Below, piece after piece: positions 56,428 to 64,000 of a DNA stretch of 64,000 nucleotides (the stretch's first letter is position 1; the number at the start of each line of letters is the position of its first letter). The notes below the pieces were generated by a model. It had not been told where the DNA came from and made no database searches. It saw only the letters and a list, made by a program, of their open reading frames with translations. The position numbers were made by a program, and so were the translations under genes. Source of the stretch: Zygnema cylindricum (lineage: Eukaryota > Streptophyta > Zygnematophyceae > Zygnematales > Zygnemataceae); contig JBBHKE010001207.1 in assembly GCA_037447655.1 (NCBI GenBank), positions 91,942 to 155,941 on the forward strand, given 5' to 3'.

Positions 56428-57502
56428 CTACTTGGAATACTCAGGCTGAAGTTTAGGTCTTCTTTTTGTCTGACTCTCGGGGAAGTCTACTATGCCGCAT
56501 AGCACTCTTAGATCGGACGCTCCATGCATTTTCAGATCAGCGGTTGCATCGATTTGGGAGATTTGGCGCGCTTTGAACTGTCAGCGAAATAGATCTAACC
56601 GAACGGCCGGCAGAAGTGACGGACGTCCACGCGCCTGGGTACGGCTGTTTCGACTTATCCGGTTTTGTGTACGGCATGGCAAATCTCGTATTGTCATTTT
56701 GTGATTTAGCGTCGAGCGAGTCGATCGCACCGTACCATAATGCATAATTCGAAACAAAGGTACACTAAGGTACGAGGTAAAGTGCAATTAATGTGCAAAA
56801 AATTGTTGGAAACGCTATGTTGTACCACCTTATAATACTCATACTCCGAAACAAACTAACAATAAATAGCTTTTCCAATTGTTTTCACGCAGAAACTTAA
56901 AGTTTAGAATATCGGCATGAAAAACACGTTAATAGACTCAAAATTACTAATAATAATTATTCGGTTATAGAAATTATCATGCCCGAAATTGAGACACAGG
57001 CTCTCCTTTTTCCAAGTCTCCTTCCGTGAGATTTTCCTTCGTTGTCTTTTGTCTTGTAATAGCATATTTTTTAATATGATAAGCTTCACCAAATGAACAT
57101 GTTCTCTTAGAGATTCCTCTGTACTTTTAACTTAAACAGATAACTTTTTACAGGACTCCTCAAATTTGGCGTGCCTTTGCTTCATTTCTCGTTTCTTGCA
57201 ATAGCTTAGGCTTTTAGTCTCGCAACTCTTGTAGCTTCTACTTCCACACCTCCTTCTCAGTCAGAAACCCTAATACTTATCACAATAAATATATTTGAAA
57301 AGTTATAGAAAGCACACACATGCAATCTCTAAATGTTTTTAGAAATTGAAATGTTTGCTTCTTGGATAACGTTGTCAACGGTATTCGATATTTTCTGAAA
57401 GAAAAGGGAGGGAATTTGGATACGGATAAATAACTTTCGGTTTCCTTCCCTTAGTTGTGGACATGTGAATATTAGCCATGTGAAGCAAATTAGCAAGTCA
57501 AT

Positions 57503-58055
57503 TGTTAGATTTCCGTGAAATTTGGGTATCGGCATGTCCCATACTAGGGAAAAGTGAGCCAGCCGGGGCTCGAACCTGGGACCTCTCACTTGAGCTGTCA
57601 GCGCACTAACCACTATGCCACCAGCTTTGTGCAACCAACCACTATGCCACCAGCTTTGTGCCACCAGCTCGATGTAGAGCCTGGCGGGTCCGTACCTATT
57701 TAATTAGGCGGCTTCGAGTGTGACGAACATTCTACCCCGTATTGAACCGGCATTCACGTGCCAATCCAACACCCCCCCTCACAGGAAGGCCAGTCACACC
57801 ATCCCCAATCCCGCTGGCTATGATACCATGTTAGATTTCCGTGAAATCCGGGATTCGGCATGTCCCATACTAGGGAAAAGTGAGCCGACTAGGGCTTGAA
57901 TCTGGGACCTCTGACTTGAGCTGTCAGGGCACTAACCACTGTGCCACCAGCCCGATGTAGAGCCTGCGGGTCCGTACCTATTTAATTAGGCGGCTTCGAG
58001 TGTGACGAATCACATTCTACCCCGTATTGAATCGGCATTCACGTGCCAATCCAAC
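57503..58055 (-). mobile_element. TRIM element T2 (duplicate of T1 insertion)
   Basis: The structure equals T1: two LTRs of roughly 250 bp, a short interior with PBS TGGTATCATAGC and a GTGAGGGGGGG polypurine tract on the minus strand. Flanks are tcaat (57498-57502) and tcact (58056-58060), one base apart. The site is the same as T1, so a single insertion was duplicated with the segment. Confidence 0.95.
57555..57627 (-). other. tRNA-like cloverleaf in TRIM T2 LTR
   Basis: A box TGGCATAGTGGTTAGTGC, B box GGTTCGAGCCC and the D and T arms are intact. In the anticodon stem CTGAC now faces GTGAG, which leaves one mismatch. The T4 run follows. The second LTR has a decayed copy at 57881-57953. Confidence 0.8.
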
Positions 58056-58886
58056 ATCACTAACATAAATGAAAGGAGTAGAAACAAGTGTGTAAGGTCT
58101 TTCCACATATCGTTGAATAAAAAAGATGAAAGGAATCTAAACAAATGCGCAGGGTCGTGCCATCAGTTAATCACACTCGTTGAATAAAAAAATTTTGTAA
58201 ATACAATGCAAAATATACACATTATAATCCAAACTTGCAATGTAGTTACATTGTTTAAAAGTACTTTGTACCTACATTTAAAAAATACACAACGAAGATC
58301 TTAGTGTATTGTTTAAGATGGAAAAATGCGCTACAATAAAAGAAAATACAACTTTAATAATCTCCTACCAATCCATTAGCCTACCTAAAAATGTTGTTGT
58401 ATTTATTGCCAAGAACATACTGAACGTGTAAAAGCGAAAAGAAAATAAAGTTAAAGAGGTCCAAAGTACGGAATGATTATCTTTAGTCATTTCAAAAATG
58501 TGAGGAAATTGAAAGATAATATTGACAAATTGATGATAAAAAAGGGTTGGAATCTGTTGAGAAAAAACCCTACATCGGAGAAATCAACCCTATATCGAAA
58601 AAAGAACAGATATAATAATAAAAATACATATGACTGTTCTACACTTCTAATAACGTCCAGATTATTGGTTTTATTAAGTTTCTAAAAAACCGTAGTTGGA
58701 ATTGTATTCTCTTTTTCGTTCCGGTACCGATGTCTATGAGAGAAAAAGAAAAACACAAATGTGTTATAGAAATGTTTTTTTTCCCTGCCAATCAAACAAA
58801 AAAATAAACGCTTCAACAAAAAGGAAGAAAACGGAAAATGAATATCTTTAGTGTAAAATTTTTAAGATGGAGCCTTTGATATACCT
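58056..58886 (-). pseudogene. Gene-family copy G5, 3' part, cut by copia E
   Basis: The flank aligns with G1 and G4. The last coding bases (YIKGS.LK frame, about 58886-58862) are present and the copia family E element begins at 58887 inside this exon. The 5' exons, if kept, lie beyond the window. Confidence 0.55.
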
Positions 58887-59400
58887 TGTAATGAAAAGTA
58901 TCCTTTAGTAAGTCTTAGAAATTTTAGTCTAGGACTTAGAATATTTTTGGAATACCAACTATTCAATATTGACCAAATTTAGTGTGGAATTTTTGTAGTA
59001 TCTACACGAATAGTTATCTTTAAGTAAATTAGTGTGTAGGGCCGCCAATGAATGTGGACGTGATAAAAATCAACCGGATTTTTAGGGTATAGATATTGTT
59101 AGTGGACAATTCTGGTCCAAACACTTAGATTTTTGTTTGTAGGTTGTCTAGTGAACCCTGTACATACGTTTTAGATGTTTTCTAGATCTTTTGAGTATTT
59201 AGTTTTTTAAGGATTGATCAATTCGATACAAAATGTACATTCTACACAGAGTTTTTGGAAATGAGAGCACAAAGTGCAGTTTAAGGTGATTTGTGCTCTA
59301 TTTTCTTTGATTTGCTTGTAGTACATGTTTGTTTGATTGAAACACCTTTTTCATTTGTAGTTACATATCTTACAGTATTGATCTAGTCTGATAGGTATTA
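58887..59400 (+). repeat. 5' LTR of family E
   Basis: The left border is set by the break in the gene-family repeat and by alignment to the 3' LTR. The right border is approximate because no clear primer site is visible before the gag ATG at 59425. Confidence 0.75.
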
Positions 59401-59424
59401 TTTTTTGGGTTTGCTTCCGCTAAC

Positions 59425-60133
59425 ATGTCTGATATTAGCTCAGCTCCTGCTAGAAGTGCTCCTATTAGCCCTAGTGCTCCACCTGCTCCTCGAGAGACAA
59501 ATATCCCAGCTGGTGCAAGTGTGACTCCTAATGGGAGTGGATCACAGCCGAGTCTTAATGCCTATGACCTTCAACAGGTTATGGGCCCACCGCCCAAATT
59601 GCCTATCTTTGATGGATCGAACTACTTCTACTGGGAAGATATGCTGAGCTCCTATTTCGAAGAGAGGGACTGGTCATCCATTATGGATGGGACTACTAAT
59701 GAGACTGCACCGGATTGGAGAAAGAAGAATCTCCATTGCCTCAATGTCTTGAAGCAGTCTATGACAAAGGAGTTGGTAATGTCTTACCTTGATATGAAAA
59801 ATGCTTCTCAAATCAAGTTTATTGTACATGCTATGTATGTTCAGCTTGATGTTACTGTTCAGACTGATTTTGCAACAGAAATCATTGAATTTAGATATTC
59901 TGGAGGTAGTATGTCAGATCATTGCCAAGCTATGAAAAGGTTGTTGGTTCAGAGAACAAGTGCAGATGGGGACTTTTCACCACCTCAGCATGCTATGTTA
60001 TTGATGAGAACTTTACCCAAAAGTAAAAGGGAGCCATGGATAGGCTTAGGGCTCTTCCACAGCATCATTGGAAGAAAGCATTAGCAATTAAACTTATTTT
60101 GAGTGAAGAAGCTAACCAGTTTTCACAAAGAGG
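59425..60133 (+). pseudogene. Family E gag, first part
   Basis: The frame MSDISSAPARSAPISPSAPP... is Ser/Pro/Ala-rich, then reads LQQVMGPPPKLPIFDGSNYFYWEDML, the copia gag entry motif also seen in family A. A frameshift near 60035 ends it early. The other frame continues ALAIKLILSEEANQFSQ up to an inserted MITE. Confidence 0.88.
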
Positions 60134-60336
60134 TACACCTTGAATCGTTATTAGCGTATAAAAATTATTTCCGTAAAGAAAAAATTAGTGTCATTCATTC
60201 TAATTTAGAGCCAGGAGACGTGGCATATTATGGTCCACGTTCTTAAATAGTGTAATTCATTATATTTAAGGTATCAATGTCAAAATTTTGGGGTGCCGAT
60301 ATAGCGTACATAAGGCTAATAACGATTCACGGTGTA
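60134..60336. mobile_element. Small TIR element (MITE-like, about 203 bp) in family E gag
   Basis: The ends form inverted repeats TACACCTTGAATCGTTATTAGC and its complement, with one mismatch in 22. Gag coding similarity stops at the left edge and resumes at the right edge (SSKSVQALANQFSDS). The target duplication is not clear. No coding capacity is present. Confidence 0.75.
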
Positions 60337-61280
60337 GTAGTAAGTCTGTTCAGGCACTAGCTAACCAGTTTTCAGATTCTAAGATATGTAATGGCACTAG
60401 TAGAGGTAGTGGTCCTAGAAGGTCATTTTTAACCTGCTATTACTGTGATGAAAAAGGGCATGTGTTTAGAATGTGTAATGCATATAAGAGAGCGAAAGCC
60501 AAAGGAAATTTACACTCTGGATGGGGCGAAAGTCGGGTTCCTTCTCAATCATGTGGGTGACCAACTGCCCTCTTTAACGAACTTAAGGAGGAGGACGTGA
60601 GCAGCTTTCCCTCCAACAGTGAAAAGAAATACTTTGCGATGGCACAAGCAACGGAAGGCGTGGAGGAAGACGAATGGATTATGGACTCCGGCGCATCTGC
60701 CCACATGTGCCGCAATCGCCATCTTTTTGAGAGTATTCAATCTATTTCACCCATCAAAATTTATTTTAGTGATGATACCTTTGTTGAGTCAAAAGCAAAG
60801 GGGAGGGTGTCACTTATGTTGAATGTAGATGGAAAACCTGTGAAAAGGGTCTTGGAAGATGTGTTGCATGTTCCAGCTTTTAAAAGAAACTTTTTCTCTA
60901 CGTCAGTGGTAGAAAAGAAAGGTTTTAAGACTATATCTGAGAATGGAAAGAAAACAGTCAGTAAGAATGGGAAAATAGTTGCAGAAGGATTTGCTGGAGG
61001 TAACAATTTGTATCGGTTGAGTCTTGCAAATGATAATGACAATGATGTTATGTACTCAAGTGTAATCAGTGATTGTGATTTATGGCATAAACGTTTAGGA
61101 CATGTGAATTATGATAGATTAGAAAAGATGGTAAATCAAAAAATGGTGGAAGGTGTAAAAATTAGTCAAAAACCAGCATCAAATGTATGTGATGGTTGTG
61201 CAATGGGAAAAATCCATAAGTTGCATTTCCCTTTGCAAACTGATCATAAAAATAGCAGGGTGCTAGAATTAATTTATTGA
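60337..61280 (+). pseudogene. Family E zinc knuckle, protease, integrase N-terminus
   Basis: A CCHC-like knuckle (CYYCDEKGHVFRMC) lies near 60440-60480. The protease motif WIMDSGASAHMC follows, then the integrase zinc domain (LWHKRLGHVNYDRL...CDGCAMGK). The frame ends at a TGA at 61278-61280, directly before DVWGPS, which holds the first integrase Asp. Confidence 0.9.
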
Positions 61281-62265
61281 GATGTATGGGGGCCATCTAG
61301 GTATCCATCTGTGGGAGGTGCTAAGTTTATGCTTACCTTTACTGATAACTATAGTAGATTTACTACAGTTTATTTTTTGAAAAGTAAGGATGAAGTCTTT
61401 TCAAAATTTAAGGAGTATAAGGCTTGGGTTGAGAATCTACATGAGAGAAAGATAGCGGGATTCAGATCTGATAATCGAGGGGAGTACATTTGCATGGAAT
61501 CTCACGTCAACTAACCGTTCCTTATTCTCCAGAAAAAAACGGTGTTTCAGAAAGGATGAATAGGACCGTATCAAAGTGTGCTAGGACAATGATGGCTGAT
61601 ATGGACATAGATTTCAAATTTCGGGCAGAGGCTATGCATTGTGCAGCTTATGTGAGAAACATGCTAGAAACAAGGGCAGTAAAAGATAAAACTCCCTATA
61701 AAATGTGGACAGGACACAAACCAGATGTAAGTCACTTCAAAGTTTTTGGAAGTAAGGTATTTTTGCTTGATAATGATCCACAAAAATGGAAATTAGAGCC
61801 AAAAGGCATACGAGGGATATTTTTAGGGTATGATGATCATGCCAAGGGTTATAAAGTATATGAAATTAAAAGAAATAGAGTTGTGGTAGTTAGAAACATC
61901 ATAGTGAAGGATGAGGGAAAAGGAGTAGATATACTTAGTCAACGTAGCGATGAAAAGAAAAGTCGAAGTGTTGATTATACCTTTTTAATCCCATGTTTTT
62001 CAAGAAAAATATAGAAAATGCATCTTCATTAGCTCAAAGTGACTTGCAATCATCTTCTCCACCAGAAACAGGAAGTGTAATGCCCGAAAGAGTTGCAAAC
62101 TCTCCTCTACCTCAAGCCGAAACAGAATCACAAGAAGAATCACATCTATCAAGGAGGAGGACCCAACCATCTATACCAGCGACAGAATTTCTAGGTGGAG
62201 TTAGGCGAAGTGCACGACTCAGGGGAGAAAGTGCAGCCTTTGCTCACTCAGCACACACAAAATAG
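61281..62265 (+). pseudogene. Family E integrase core and linker
   Basis: DVWGPSRYPSVGG, a degenerate SDNRGEY (usually SDNGGEY) and, after a frameshift near 61500, PYSPEKNGVSERMNRT form the catalytic core. HFKVFGSKVFLL and GIFLGYDDHAKGYKVYE form the C-terminal part. A frameshift lies near 62010 and a stop at 62263-62265. Confidence 0.9.
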
Positions 62266-63804
62266 CCTCTAACGTTAACGGAAGCTTTTTCGAGTAATGA
62301 AAGGGAACACTGGGTGGAAGCAGTCAATGAAGAAATGAAGTCCATCATAGAGGCCCAAACATGGGATCTGGTGGAACTTCCTCTTGGAAGAAAGGCTATT
62401 GGAAGTAAATGGGTGTTTAAATTAAAATTGAACCCAGATAATACCATAGACAGGTATAAGGCTCGCTTGGTTGCTAAGGGATATAATTAAAAGGAGAGGA
62501 TAGACTATGAAAAAACATTTTCACCGGTTGTAAGGTTTCTATAAATCTGCATCTTACTTACATTAGCTGTCATAAAGGATCTTGACATCCACCAAATGGA
62601 TGTCAAAACTGCATTTTTGCATGGTGATTTACATGAGGTCATTTATATGAAGCAGCCAGAGGGGTATGAGGAAGCAGGAAAAGAAAATCTTGTGTGCAAA
62701 CTTTTAAAATATTTGTATGGCCTAAAACAGGCCCCTAGGCAATGGAACCGAAAGTTAGATGAGTTCTTGACAGGATTTGGATTTACTAGAATTAGTTCAG
62801 ATCATTCAATATATGTGATGTGTGGTGATAATCCTGATGAGGTGATATTCATTGCTGTGTATGTTGATGATTTCCTGCTAATTAGTAGGAACAAAGAAGG
62901 AATTGCTAGAGTAAAACACGCTCTTAATTCAAAATTTGAAATGAAGGATTTGGGTGACGCTAAATACATTCTTGGCATACAGGTTGAAAGAGATAGAGAA
63001 AAGAAAACCATTAGGCTAACTCAAAAAGAAGCGATAGGAAACATGTTGGAAAAATTTGGTTTGCCTGATGCCAAAGGTTGTGCAACTCCTATGGAGTATA
63101 AGCAAAAACTTGAAGGAATGGAGCATGGGTTTAGAGTCATAATAGATGAGGAACTCAGTGTAGAAGAGCAAAAATTTATGTCACAAGTACCCTACGGACA
63201 AGTAGTAGGAAGTCTGATTTACTTCATGAATTGTACTAGGTCCGATATAGCTGCAGCTGTTGGTGTGTTGAGCAAAAGTCTGCAAAATCCACGAAAGAGA
63301 GACTGGGAAGCAACAAAAAGGGACTTAAGATATCATGTTGGGACTAAGAATCTTTGGCTTACTTTGGGAGGGGACAAGGTTGGCATTAATACTTGGAGTG
63401 ATGCTAGCAATGGTGATGTGCCTAGTAGGAAGTCTACAACTGGGTATGTCATTCAGATTGGAAGTGGAACTTGTAGTTGGAGTAGTAAACTTCAAAAGGT
63501 CACGGCACAATCGACTATGGAAGCCGAATACATGGCTGCGAGTGCAGCCTTGAAAGAGCTGCTATGGATTAAGGCATTTCTTCAAGAATTGGGTTTTACA
63601 CAACACGGGACACAAATAATGTGGTGCGACAATCAAGCAGCCATTTCTGTGGCTACAAACCCAAGTCACCATTTTAAGAGTAAACATATGGACATTCGGC
63701 TACATTTGGTACGAGAGAAAGTATTTGCAAAAGTGGTCAAACTTTGTTATTTGCCTGATGAGAAAATGGTTCCGGATGTTGACAAAAGCCCTTCCTGCTC
63801 CTAA
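62266..63804 (+). pseudogene. Family E reverse transcriptase-RNase H
   Basis: The N-terminal part has two stops (about 62488 and 62543) within KWVFKLKLNPDNTIDRYKA and PVVRF segments. From 62596 the frame is continuous: MDVKTAFLHGDLHEVIYMKQPEG, YGLKQAPRQWN, active site YVDDFLLIS, then RNase H with TWSDASNGDVPSRKSTTGY, MEAEYMAASAALKELLWIKAFL and SKHMDIRLHLVREKV. It stops at 63804. Confidence 0.93.
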
Positions 63805-63860
63805 GTTGGAGTACTGCAGAAAAGCATGTGGTCTAAGTGAGTAAGCCTTCTAAAGCTTAA

Positions 63861-64000
63861 TGGGAGTATTTAAAAGTAAGCTTTAGTAAGTCTTAGAAAT
63901 TTGAGTTTAGGACTTAGAAATATTCTTGGAATACTAGCTATTCAATATAGACCAAATTTAGTGTGGAATATTTTTAATATCTACACGAATAGTTATCTTT
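63861..64000 (+). repeat. 3' LTR of family E, truncated by window
   Basis: It repeats the 5' LTR from its beginning and is cut by the window end after about 140 bp. The right flank and target duplication lie outside. Confidence 0.85.

Larger units (their letters stand above)
56302..58653. repeat. Segmental duplication, copy 2 (partner 48469-50838)
   Basis: It is nearly identical to copy 1, with small indels mostly inside the TRIM. It links the upstream region of G4 to the 3' flank of the next family copy (G5), so the original arrangement is head-to-tail tandem copies on the minus strand. Confidence 0.95.
58887..64000 (+). mobile_element. Copia family E element (3' LTR cut by window end)
   Basis: The 5' LTR starts TGTAATGAAAAG at 58887. 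The 3' LTR starts about 63861 and runs to the window end, repeating taagtcttagaaat, ccaaatttagtgtggaat and ctacacgaatagttatcttt. Between them are gag, zinc knuckle, protease, integrase, RT and RNase H in copia order. Several stops and frameshifts make it defective. The exact PBS is unclear. Confidence 0.93.

Noticed and set aside
1-64000. CRISPR arrays, bacterial operons, prophage or defence systems
   Set aside because: The window is eukaryotic by introns and retroelements; the tandem repeats seen have no spacer structure and no associated genes.

Overview
The window looks like nuclear DNA of a streptophyte (a land plant or close algal relative). The evidence is a plant-type, intron-rich gene for an ascorbate-oxidase-like multicopper oxidase, several Ty1/copia elements primed by initiator tRNA-Met, large non-autonomous LTR elements, a non-LTR retrotransposon and TIR-flanked MITEs. 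I cannot name a species. There are two assembly gaps (30167-30402 and 45274-45283). Almost everything is mobile DNA in various stages of decay, and only two host gene loci are supportable.

Region 1 (1-21794) is a broken ascorbate-oxidase-like gene on the + strand. Exons 1-2 lie at 2277-2690. Exons for the rest of domain 1 and the first part of domain 2 are missing, and their place is taken by a mosaic of at least three copies of copia family A (2713-11075). Later exons follow at 12504-14563. A 6.03-kb copia family B element (14564-20597, TSD AATGG) sits inside the exon that carries the copper-ligand motif, and the reading frame resumes after it (20603-20721, then a 20-nt micro-exon, then the last exon ending at 21794). 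Upstream, an LTR of a third copia family (F) ends about 155 bp before the start codon.

Region 2 (21795-25310) is AT-rich or homopolymer-rich intergenic DNA. Region 3 (25311-35203) holds a non-autonomous LTR element (family C), a gap, and the 3' half of a family B element. Region 4 (35204-42356) holds a decayed member of a small gene family (secreted Thr/Pro-rich protein), a Harbinger-like MITE and a degenerate non-LTR retrotransposon. Region 5 (42357-48464) holds the 5' half of a family B element with a nested solo LTR of family C, a gap, and a second non-autonomous element (family D).

Region 6 (48469-58886) is made of tandem or segmentally duplicated copies of the gene-family unit. One copy (54971-56103, minus strand) keeps a complete coding frame for a signal peptide followed by a Thr-Pro repeat. 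Two copies carry the same insertion of a miniature LTR element (TRIM) whose LTRs contain a tRNA-like cloverleaf with A and B boxes and a T-run. Region 7 (58887-64000) is a copia element (family E) inserted in the last gene-family copy and itself carrying a small TIR element.

The most interesting signal is the repeated linkage of LTRs with tRNA-derived Pol III units: sense cloverleaves in both LTRs of the TRIM, and antisense A-box/B-box/T5 units in all four copia family A LTR copies. The nested insertions give a relative chronology, and the arrangement around the two gaps suggests either a 13.9-kb tandem duplication or a scaffold artefact.
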